Origin: Lachnoclostridium sp. UBA6475
GTDB taxonomy: Bacteria; Bacillota; Clostridia; Lachnospirales; Lachnospiraceae
DNA length: 7,911 nucleotides
Direction: 5' to 3'
Assembly (NCBI GenBank): GCA_002435545.1
Contig: DJNB01000038.1
Location: 1 to 7,911, forward strand
Part shown: piece by piece, positions 1 to 7,310 of the stretch
Layout of the letters: every line of letters begins with the position of its first letter
Numbering within the stretch: position 1 is the stretch's first letter
Translations under genes and position numbers: made by a program
Notes under the pieces: model-generated
Told to the model about the DNA's origin: nothing
Seen by the model: the letters and a program-made list of their open reading frames with translations, nothing else
Database searches by the model: none

Positions 1-3000
1 CAACTAAGTTTGGAAAGAACCTTCCTATCCTTGACATCGCGGGAAAGGCAAACGTATATGTAATGGAAGATACGAGCCTCATGGGAGAGCAGCCGGAGTC
101 TCCCCGGAACTTAAGCTCTGTTATTCAGGTAACCGGGGATCTTACCATAAAAGAGAGTAATGCCCGTCTGCAGCTGAAAAATGCCAAGTATGCAATCGTG
201 GGGCAGAGTGACGGAGTGCGCAGACGCGGCAATGTAACGATTGAGGGGGGAAATCTTGAAACCACGGGAAAAATCACAGGACTGAACCGGTTTACGATGA
301 GTGGCGGAACGTTTTCTTCGACCGACATGTTGACAATGAAAGACTTCGTCATGACAGGCGGAATCTGGGATGCGTCCATTGCGGGAAATGCGGGAGAATG
401 GTATGGGGAAGTCGTGATGTGTGAAGCAGAGTATAATGTTCACATCAGTGGTGGGACAATACGGGTAAATCGCACCGATACCTCCCCGGATTATACTGTG
501 AAGATATTTTCAGGAAACGATGTACGTGTGAGCGGAGGTGTGATTGAAGTTCAACAAGGAAGACTGGAACTCGGAACCGTTTACGATGCTTATGGAAATG
601 CGGTAAATCTATTTGAAATAACCGGACTTCCGGAAAATGCAGAGGTGGCAAAGATCAATGGACTGCCGGTAAAAGATGTGCAGACGACCGCGGAAGGAGC
701 GCTGCATACACCGCTTGCGTACTCTTCCAACCTGATCGAACTCGCCGATGGTACAATATATAAATACGATTATTCGCGTGATACGGAGACGGGGGAAGAG
801 CAGATGCGGAAGGAGGAGCCGGACGAAAATACATCCATCAGCACACATCAGGTCACGCTGCAATTTCCGGAGAACGAATCCGGAGAAGTGGTTACCGTGG
901 CAGATGGGTTTGAGATTCAAAATACCTATTTTGACGGAGAAGATCGGTATGAATATTATAATACTGCGGATGTAAAGTATGACGGACTTACGATACAAAA
1001 GGACGAAGAACTGGTTTTGAAAAAGAAACAGCTTGCCGTGACGCTGGAGGGAAAACCATTTACCGGGACGGTGCTGCCGGATGGAAATATGTATTATCGT
1101 AAGACATCACCAACACGGTATTTTGTGGCCTATCCGGGGGATCCGATCCGGGAAGATGCGGAGTATAAGATCCTTCCGACTGAGAAAAGGGGAGAAAAGT
1201 GGTTTGTAAAAATCCAGTCCATGGAAGATATCGCTCTAATTACCAATATATTAAACAGAGATAAGACGATAAATATTCTTCTGGAGACGGATCTTGATTT
1301 TGAGGGAGAGACTAGACAGAAAAGTCTTTTAAACAGTGTAAAATATTATGCTACCAGTCAAAAATATTATGGAACGTTTGACGGAAATGGGCATGTTATT
1401 TCCAATGTCACGATAGGGCAGGACAATTGGCAGCCTTATTTTCTTGCAAATCAAAATTATGGAACGATAAAAAATGTTCATTTTAAAAATGTAACGGTGG
1501 AACAATGTGATTGGAACGACACACGGAGTGGTATTATCTGTGGAAGCAATTATGGGGTGATAGAAAACTGTTCTCTTGAAGGGGCGGCGATCCATACGGT
1601 TGCAAAGAGAGTAGATTCGCAGGGACAACTCTTAAGATGTGACAAACGGAGAGAATGGGGGACTCTGGCCGGAGGCAACTACGGTACGATTCGGGGAAGT
1701 TATGTGAGGGATATTACCTTTTCCGGACCGGGAGAGTCTTATCCGATCACGCATGAATTTTCGTACAGCAAGCTGGAAAATACATATTATGAGGCAGAAG
1801 TGGAAACCGGAGAAATCGGAGCAGCCGGAGAGACCGCTAAGACGGCAGCGCAGTTTGCGTCCGGCGAAATATGCAGTCTCTTAAATCAGGATGTGACGGA
1901 TGGAAGCCAGTACTGGTATCAGAACATTGACAATGGCGAAAAACGGGATTCCATTCCGGTGACGGATTCTTCCCATGGCACGGTATACAGCGGCTATGAT
2001 GGATGTACAAGAACATACTCAAATACCAAAATTTTCCAGGTAAAACCGAGCCATAACATAAACTATACGGCAGAGGATAATGTATTGACGGGGGTATGTG
2101 AGAAGGATCCTTTCCACACCATAACCGTTACATTAACGGCGGAAGATGCAGTGGAAGACGGAACAGAACATACGGCGGTATTGGATACGGTCTACAGTAA
2201 GAGGTGGGGAGATGCACCGCAGACATATGACATTGTATATACGCGTGACGGCAAAGTGACGACAGATCTGAAGAGTCCCGGAACGATCACAGCTTCTGTG
2301 ACAGCAGGCGGGGCAGTGGCCGAAGTGACGTATACGATCAAAGAAGCGCCGACACCGACACCAACGCCGACTGCAATTCCAACGCCGACTGCAATTCCAA
2401 CGCCGACACCGGCAGCAACGAAGCAGCCGACTGCACCGACGGGAACACCGGCAGCCACAAAACAGCCGGCAACGCCAACCGCAAAACCAACCGTGAAACC
2501 GACCGTGGCACCGACAGCGAAACCAACGGGTAAACCGAGCGCCGTGCCGACAGCGAAGCCAACAGTGAAACCAAGCGCCGCACCGACGGCAAAGCCAACG
2601 GCGAAACCGAGCGCCGCACCGACGGCAAAGCCAACGGCGAAACCAAGCGCTGCACCGACAGCGAAGCCAACGGTGAAACCGACCGTGGCACCAACCGCCA
2701 AACCGACCGCCAAACCAACGGTGAAACCGACCGCTGTGCCAACGACCAAACCAACGGAAGCACCGGCAGTGAAACCAAGTGACAAACCAGCGTCTCCTGC
2801 GGCAACAGAGAAGCCGGGCAGCGTGGCAAGTCCTTCGAAAGCGCCAACGGTCATCGCGCCGGGCGAAACCAAAGCACCGGCAGCTACAAAGGCACCGGAG
2901 GCAGAGGGAACGAAAATAAAGTCAAAAAAAGGCGACACGTACAAAGTAACCAACACCTCCGGCAAGACGGCAGAAGTGAAATTGACAAAAATTGCCAAAA

Positions 3001-3347
3001 ACAGCAAAGCAAAGACCGTTGTCATTCCGAAGACGGTAAAAGTGGACGGCGTAAAGTATAAAGTGACATCGATCGCGAAAAAGGCATTTGCCGGCAATAA
3101 GAACCTGAAAAAAGTTGTGATCGGAGCAGAGATCGAGAACATAGGGGCAAAAGCATTTTACAATTGTCCGAACCTGAAGTTCGTTACGATCAAAACCACC
3201 GGCTTAACAGCGAAGACAGTTGGCGCGAAAGCATTTGCAAAGATTCACAAAAAAGCCGTTGTCAAAGTGCCAAAAGCGAAGAAAGCGGCTTACAAAAAAT
3301 GGCTGAAAAAGCGTGGAATCGGTGGAAAACAGAAGATTACAGGGTAG
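1..3347 (+). CDS. Large secreted modular surface protein, paralogue 1 (5'-truncated)
   Basis: The reading frame is already open at the left edge (first whole codon at base 3). The codons before the first in-frame ATG (base 63) align with the paralogue downstream (PILDI.G.AN.YV), so the true start lies outside the window and about 150 N-terminal residues are missing. The visible 1114 residues contain, in order: beta-helix rungs with SGG/TGG turns (about 77-240), a weak InlB B-repeat-like domain (about 282-343), GLUG-like repeats (about 455-577, with YGTFDGNGHV, NYGTIKNVHF, GTLAGGNYGTIRG), a FASGEICSLLNQ segment, an Ig/MBG-like domain (about 687-782), a Pro/Thr/Lys linker (783-965) and a Lys-rich LRR_5-like C-terminal domain (966-1114). 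There is no LPXTG motif or terminal membrane helix. It ends TAG followed directly by TGA. The role is inferred: extracellular, wall-associated, possibly an adhesin or glycan binder. Confidence 0.93.
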   Translation, partial: TKFGKNLPILDIAGKANVYVMEDTSLMGEQPESPRNLSSVIQVTGDLTIKESNARLQLKNAKYAIVGQSDGVRRRGNVTIEGGNLETTGKITGLNRFTMSGGTFSSTDMLTMKDFVMTGGIWDASIAGNAGEWYGEVVMCEAEYNVHISGGTIRVNRTDTSPDYTVKIFSGNDVRVSGGVIEVQQGRLELGTVYDAYGNAVNLFEITGLPENAEVAKINGLPVKDVQTTAEGALHTPLAYSSNLIELADGTIYKYDYSRDTETGEEQMRKEEPDENTSISTHQVTLQFPENESGEVVTVADGFEIQNTYFDGEDRYEYYNTADVKYDGLTIQKDEELVLKKKQLAVTLEGKPFTGTVLPDGNMYYRKTSPTRYFVAYPGDPIREDAEYKILPTEKRGEKWFVKIQSMEDIALITNILNRDKTINILLETDLDFEGETRQKSLLNSVKYYATSQKYYGTFDGNGHVISNVTIGQDNWQPYFLANQNYGTIKNVHFKNVTVEQCDWNDTRSGIICGSNYGVIENCSLEGAAIHTVAKRVDSQGQLLRCDKRREWGTLAGGNYGTIRGSYVRDITFSGPGESYPITHEFSYSKLENTYYEAEVETGEIGAAGETAKTAAQFASGEICSLLNQDVTDGSQYWYQNIDNGEKRDSIPVTDSSHGTVYSGYDGCTRTYSNTKIFQVKPSHNINYTAEDNVLTGVCEKDPFHTITVTLTAEDAVEDGTEHTAVLDTVYSKRWGDAPQTYDIVYTRDGKVTTDLKSPGTITASVTAGGAVAEVTYTIKEAPTPTPTPTAIPTPTAIPTPTPAATKQPTAPTGTPAATKQPATPTAKPTVKPTVAPTAKPTGKPSAVPTAKPTVKPSAAPTAKPTAKPSAAPTAKPTAKPSAAPTAKPTVKPTVAPTAKPTAKPTVKPTAVPTTKPTEAPAVKPSDKPASPAATEKPGSVASPSKAPTVIAPGETKAPAATKAPEAEGTKIKSKKGDTYKVTNTSGKTAEVKLTKIAKNSKAKTVVIPKTVKVDGVKYKVTSIAKKAFAGNKNLKKVVIGAEIENIGAKAFYNCPNLKFVTIKTTGLTAKTVGAKAFAKIHKKAVVKVPKAKKAAYKKWLKKRGIGGKQKITG
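2349..2897 (+). repeat. Pro/Thr/Lys-rich linker with 36-nt tandem repeats (paralogue 1)
   Basis: This low-complexity, in-frame region encodes about 183 residues made mostly of P, T, K, A and S. Its left end has an exact 18-nt tandem duplication (2370-2387 and 2388-2405, encoding TAIPTP). The core, 2475-2690, is six consecutive 36-nt units encoding variants of PTAKPTAKPSAA (unit starts 2475, 2511, 2547, 2583, 2619, 2655), then a partial 4-residue-expanded unit. The fourth and fifth units encode identical residues. Such linkers in Gram-positive surface proteins usually act as extended stalks through the cell wall; that role is inferred here. All unit lengths are multiples of three, so slippage would keep the frame. 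Confidence 0.9.
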
Positions 3348-3551
3348 TGACCGGGAAGATAGAAATAGTATGAAAAGAAGACATGGAGGGAAACTATGAG
3401 ACGGGAAACGTATTTTAACAACAGAAAGATTCGCAGACAGGCAAAGAAAGTCATCTGCATTGCAACATTGACGGCGACAATGCTTACAAGTATTCCATTT
3501 GTATCGTATACCGATGCGTATGCAAAGGGACAGACGACACTGGAGGAAATG
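2702..3551 (+). repeat. Conserved 850-nt junction block, copy A
   Basis: This block spans the end of the linker and the C-terminal domain of paralogue 1, the spacer, and the signal-peptide region of paralogue 2. It aligns without gaps to 6461-7310 at a constant offset of 3759 nt. By eye the C-terminal portion is about 90% identical in nucleotides, with many differences at third codon positions. The central gene regions do not keep this constant offset and are much more diverged. The block marks the boundary of the tandem duplication unit and would be the natural site for unequal crossing-over. Confidence 0.8.
3385..3390 (+). promoter_or_regulatory. Ribosome binding site of paralogue 2
   Basis: GGAGGG lies 5 nt before the ATG at 3396, a strong Shine-Dalgarno match. 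It fixes the start, and the next codons give a clear signal peptide. The 48-nt spacer (3348-3395) shows no -35/-10 pair and no hairpin with a T-run, so transcription probably reads through from the gene upstream. Confidence 0.85.
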
Positions 3552-6500
3552 AAAGCACTTTCGATACCGACGGAAGATGCTATTAAATACGATCTGTCGG
3601 ATGCGTCGCTTATAACGGACAAAACAGTCGTGGATTATTTTGGCGGGGAGATGACGGTAAAAGTCATTGAGATCAATATTACAAAAGATGGAAATTATAT
3701 CATTACGGGAAGCAACGAGATCAATGGTGCGCTGATAGATACCCATATCATGGTGGCAGAGGGAGTTGAAGCAAACATCATTTTTGATGGTGCCACGATA
3801 AAAAATGATATCCGGTATGGCAGTGGCCAGGGTGGATGTGGAAGCATTGCGTACAGTCAGTTGTTTCCGATTTTGGACATCAAAGGAACAGCAAATCTTT
3901 ATGTACAGGGAGATTCTTCGCTCGCTTCTGCGGCTGCGACGGAAAATCCGGTAATCTGCGTAAGCGGAGAGATGACTTTGAAGGAAGGTGAGGGAAGTCT
4001 GAAACTTACTGCAGAGAGAGGGAACAACTTTTACACGAAAGGCCAAGTTATTAGTGGATACAAAATCGCAGGAAAAAGGCAGGGAAACGTAACAATAGAA
4101 GGGGGAAAACTGGATATTATCGGAAGAATCTATAATATAGATCAATTTACAATGACCGGAGGAACGATTACGTCTGAAGTAGATGGTTCGGTAATTTGGG
4201 CCGGGGACATTGCGATTTCCGGTGGTGTGTGGGAAGACACGCAAACCATGTCAACGTCTTCAGCGGTGATGCGGGCAGACAATAATATCATAATTTCCGG
4301 GGGAAGTCTGAACCTGCGCTGGAAAGATGAAACTAATAAAAGCTATAGACCTGCTTTTGCTACGGAAAATGGCAAAGTCCGTATGATAGGGGGAACGATA
4401 CAAAGTGGTGCCTCTATATATATTTATTCTGCAAATGATGCCTATGCAAACATGGTGGATTCGTTTACTCTTGAAAATTTGAAGGCAAATACCAAAGTCA
4501 AAGCGATTAATGGAGTGCCGGCAACAGATTTAACCACGACATCCGATGGAAAACTGGAGAACATACCGCTGCCAAGGTCGACGTACAATATTATCGAACT
4601 GGAAGACGATGAAAATCTTTATAAGTATAAATATGTATCTGACACCAAATCAATGGAGCTGGATACGGAAATAGAAGTATACGATGTCACACTGAATTTT
4701 ACCGATGAAGATGGCAGCCCGACGGGAGAGAAAACCGTTAAACTTGCCCAGAAATTCCAAATGTGGAGGCAGTATTTTGATGGCGTGGATTTCTATGAGT
4801 TTCTTGACGAAAATGGCAATTTGAATGAAAATTCGATTGTCATAAATGGGGATACAGAGCTGACTCTTAGGAAAAAGACGGCTGTCGTCACCATAGATGG
4901 AGAGGAAATGGAGGGAAATGTGCTTCCGGAAGGAGAACATATGTATGGGATACTTCCGGATGGTAAAAGTCAGTGGAAAGATTGTACTACCGTGGCTTAT
5001 CCGGGAGATGTCATGAAGGAGGATACACAACTGGTATCCATTCCATCCCAAAAAAGAGAGGGTAAATGGTTTATTGAACTCCGGAGTACGGATGAGTTTG
5101 CGTGGATCCGGAATTTGAATTATTACAACAATGCATTAAATATTTTGTTAATGAATGACCTGGATTTTAAAAATGAAGAAGACAGAAGTCTGCTGGTGAA
5201 TTATAATGATCCAAACTATTATGGTATCTTTGACGGAGATGGTCATGTAATTAAAAATATGGAAAGCACAGGGGTTTATTTGCTTTCTAACCGAAATTAC
5301 GGTGTGATCAAGAATGTGCATTTTAATAATATTCACATCCAGGAATCTTACTGGAATAATTCGCGAAGTGGTATTATCTGTGCAAATAACTTTGGAACGA
5401 TTGAAAATTGTTCGGTTGAAAGTTCTGTGATTGAAACGACAGAACAGGAAAAGGATGCGGAAGATGAAGACGAAGAATTGATCAATGGACTGAATGTATA
5501 CGGTGCTCTTGCCGGTGGAAATTTTGGTACGATCCGAGGATGTTTTGCAAACGGCGTCACCTTTAACGGAGATGGTGTCACTTATCCGCTTGCACAGGAA
5601 TTTTCGCAGAGCAGGATGGAAAATACGTATTATGAGGCGGAAGTGGAGTCCGGAGAGGTCGGAAAGACGGCAGAGCAGTTTGCTTCCGGTGAAGTGTGCA
5701 GCCTCTTAAATCAGGGTGTGACAGACGGAAGCCAGTACTGGCATCAGAATGTCGACAATGACGCAGAAAAGGATGCGCTTCCTGTGCCGGATACTTCCCA
5801 TGGCACGGTATACAGCGGTTATAATGCGTGTACGCTGGCATATTCCAATACGGAAATTTCCCAAAGTGCACCGGAACATAACATGAAATATACCGCAGAG
5901 GATAATGTATTGACGGGGGTATGTGAAAACGATCCTTCTCATACGGTAACGATGACATTGACGGCAGGAGATGTCATATATGATGGAAAAGAACATAACG
6001 CAGTACTCGACCAAGTGTACAGTGATACATGGGAAGGGGCGAAAGTGCCGGCGGAAATCGTCTACACAAGAGACGGTAAACCGACGACAGATCTGACGAG
6101 TTTAGGAACGATCAAAGCGTCTGTGACAGTGGAAGACGCAGTGGCTGAATTGACGTATACGATCAAAGAAGTGCCGACACCGACCCCAACGCCGACTGCA
6201 ATTCCGACGGCGACACCGGCAGTAACAAAGCAGCCGGCCGCACCGACGGCGACGCCTGTTGTAACAAAGAAACCGACGACACCAACGGCAAAGCCAACCA
6301 CAGTACCGACGACAAAACCGAGTGCTGCACCGACGGCAAAACCGACCGCCAAACCAACGGCGAAACCAACGACAAAACCGAGCGCCGCACCGACCGTGAA
6401 GCCGACGGTAAAACCAACCGTGGCACCGACTGCGAAACCAACGGCGAAACCGAGTGCCGCACCGACCGCCAAACCAACGGTGAAACCGACCGCTGTGCCA

Positions 6501-7109
6501 ACGGCAAAACCAACGGAAGCACCGGCAGTGAAACCAAGTGACAAACCAGCGTCTCCTGCGGCATCAGAGAAGCCGGGCAGCGCTGCAAGTCCTTCGAAAG
6601 CGCCGGCGGTCATCGCGCCGGGCGAAACCAAAGCACCGGCAGCTGCAAAGGCACCGGAGGCAGAGGGAACGAAAATAAAGTCAAAAAAAGGCGACACATA
6701 CAAAGTGACCAACACTTCCGGCAAGACGGCAGAAGTAAAATTAACAAAAATTGCCAAAAACAGCAAAGCAAAGACCGTGGTAATTCCGAAGACGGTAAAA
6801 GTTGATGGAGTAAGCTATAAAGTCACATCGATCGCGAAAAAGGCATTTGCCGGCAATAAGAACCTGAAAAGGGTTGTGATCGGAGCAGAGATTGAGAAAA
6901 TAGGGTCAAAAGCCTTTTACAAATGTGTGAACTTGAAAAAAGTTACGATCAAAACCACGCAATTAAAAGCGAAATCCGTCGGCGCAAAAGCATTTGCAAA
7001 GATTCACAAAAAAGCCGTTGTTAAAGTGCCAAAATTGAAGAAAGCGGCATACAAAAAATGGCTGAAAAAGCGTGGAATCGGCGGAAAACAGAAGATCATG
7101 GGAAAGTGA
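3396..7109 (+). CDS. Large secreted modular surface protein, paralogue 2 (complete, 1237 aa)
   Basis: The ATG follows GGAGGG at 5-nt spacing. Residues 1-43 are a signal peptide: basic n-region with RKIRRQAKK, hydrophobic core from about 19 to 38, and likely cleavage after AYA (41-43). Next come a beta-rich N-terminal domain (about 44-225) resembling Cthe_2159-type carbohydrate-binding proteins, beta-helix rungs (about 230-360: NVTIEGG, QFTMTGG, IAISGG, IIISGG, VRMIGG), a weak InlB B-repeat-like domain (about 429-495) and GLUG-like repeats (about 608-727: YGIFDGDGHVIKN, NYGVIKNVHF, GALAGGNFGTIRG). The rest is FASGEVCSLLNQ (about 762), an Ig/MBG-like domain (about 832-925), a Pro/Thr/Lys linker (927-1087) and a Lys-rich C-terminal domain (1088-1237) with LRR_5 motifs (KKAFAGNKNLKRVVI, IGSKAFYKCVNLKKVTI). 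No LPXTG motif, SLH domain or membrane anchor is visible. It is probably cell-surface or wall-associated. Adhesion or polysaccharide binding is inferred from domain style; no catalytic motif was recognised. Confidence 0.95.
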   Translation: MRRETYFNNRKIRRQAKKVICIATLTATMLTSIPFVSYTDAYAKGQTTLEEMKALSIPTEDAIKYDLSDASLITDKTVVDYFGGEMTVKVIEINITKDGNYIITGSNEINGALIDTHIMVAEGVEANIIFDGATIKNDIRYGSGQGGCGSIAYSQLFPILDIKGTANLYVQGDSSLASAAATENPVICVSGEMTLKEGEGSLKLTAERGNNFYTKGQVISGYKIAGKRQGNVTIEGGKLDIIGRIYNIDQFTMTGGTITSEVDGSVIWAGDIAISGGVWEDTQTMSTSSAVMRADNNIIISGGSLNLRWKDETNKSYRPAFATENGKVRMIGGTIQSGASIYIYSANDAYANMVDSFTLENLKANTKVKAINGVPATDLTTTSDGKLENIPLPRSTYNIIELEDDENLYKYKYVSDTKSMELDTEIEVYDVTLNFTDEDGSPTGEKTVKLAQKFQMWRQYFDGVDFYEFLDENGNLNENSIVINGDTELTLRKKTAVVTIDGEEMEGNVLPEGEHMYGILPDGKSQWKDCTTVAYPGDVMKEDTQLVSIPSQKREGKWFIELRSTDEFAWIRNLNYYNNALNILLMNDLDFKNEEDRSLLVNYNDPNYYGIFDGDGHVIKNMESTGVYLLSNRNYGVIKNVHFNNIHIQESYWNNSRSGIICANNFGTIENCSVESSVIETTEQEKDAEDEDEELINGLNVYGALAGGNFGTIRGCFANGVTFNGDGVTYPLAQEFSQSRMENTYYEAEVESGEVGKTAEQFASGEVCSLLNQGVTDGSQYWHQNVDNDAEKDALPVPDTSHGTVYSGYNACTLAYSNTEISQSAPEHNMKYTAEDNVLTGVCENDPSHTVTMTLTAGDVIYDGKEHNAVLDQVYSDTWEGAKVPAEIVYTRDGKPTTDLTSLGTIKASVTVEDAVAELTYTIKEVPTPTPTPTAIPTATPAVTKQPAAPTATPVVTKKPTTPTAKPTTVPTTKPSAAPTAKPTAKPTAKPTTKPSAAPTVKPTVKPTVAPTAKPTAKPSAAPTAKPTVKPTAVPTAKPTEAPAVKPSDKPASPAASEKPGSAASPSKAPAVIAPGETKAPAAAKAPEAEGTKIKSKKGDTYKVTNTSGKTAEVKLTKIAKNSKAKTVVIPKTVKVDGVSYKVTSIAKKAFAGNKNLKRVVIGAEIEKIGSKAFYKCVNLKKVTIKTTQLKAKSVGAKAFAKIHKKAVVKVPKLKKAAYKKWLKKRGIGGKQKIMGK
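6174..6656 (+). repeat. Pro/Thr/Lys-rich linker (paralogue 2)
   Basis: This is the counterpart of the linker in paralogue 1 but 66 nt (22 residues) shorter. It opens with PTPTPTPTAIP and has only one copy of the element duplicated in paralogue 1. The repeat core (about 6282-6509) is built on a 12-nt, 4-residue step (variants of xKPT). It is grouped into 12-, 16- and 20-residue units ending in SAA, TVA or TAV, rather than six regular 36-nt units. After that, both linkers return to the same non-repetitive tail (EAPAVKPSDKPASPA and onward). The likely role is a wall-spanning stalk. Confidence 0.9.
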
Positions 7110-7310
7110 TCGGGAAGATAGAAATAGTATGAAAGAAAGACTTGGAGGAAAATTATGAGACGACAAAATTATTTTAACAACAGAAAGATTCGCAGACAGG
7201 CAAAAAAAGTCATCTGCATTGCAACATTGACAGCGACAATGCTTACGAGTATTCCATTTGTATCGTATACCGATGCGTATGCAAAGGGACAGACGACACT
7301 GGAGGAAATG
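6461..7310 (+). repeat. Conserved 850-nt junction block, copy B
   Basis: This is the second copy of the junction described at 2702-3551: end of linker, C-terminal domain, spacer and next signal peptide, aligned with no gap. It contains a 65-nt stretch (7248-7312, just past the right end) identical to 3489-3553, covering the end of the signal peptide and the first mature residues. In the spacer, GGGAAGATAGAAATAGTATG is shared exactly with copy A. Confidence 0.8.
7144..7149 (+). promoter_or_regulatory. Ribosome binding site of paralogue 3
   Basis: GGAGGA lies 5 nt before the ATG at 7155, the same arrangement as at 3385-3390. The 45-nt spacer (7110-7154) again shows no promoter or terminator, which supports one transcript across the array. 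Confidence 0.85.

Noticed and set aside
63..65. ATG at 63 as the start of paralogue 1
   Set aside because: There is no ribosome binding site or signal peptide there. The codons upstream of it in the same frame align with internal residues of paralogues 2 and 3, so the gene begins outside the window.
2349..2897. CRISPR-like array
   Set aside because: The repeats are contiguous coding repeats of 36 nt with no unique spacers, and they lie within an open frame encoding a Pro/Thr/Lys stalk.
2192..3142. Long antisense open frame opposite the linker and C-terminal domain of paralogue 1, with a similar one at 6062-6766
   Set aside because: The predicted peptides are monotonous Val/Gly/Ala-rich strings created by reading the Pro/Thr/Lys repeat backwards. 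They have no ribosome binding site or recognisable domain, and they occur only where the sense repeat is.
3337..3371. Possible promoter (TTACAG and TAGTAT) in the first spacer
   Set aside because: The spacing is about 23 nt, far from the usual 17, and the matches are poor. Nothing better is present in either spacer.
3204..4244. Antisense frame of 346 codons spanning the paralogue 1/2 junction (and its equivalent at 6963-7898)
   Set aside because: It recurs only because the junction itself is duplicated. Its composition (runs of R, S, F, C, I) is typical of a shadow frame, and it runs across two well-supported sense genes.
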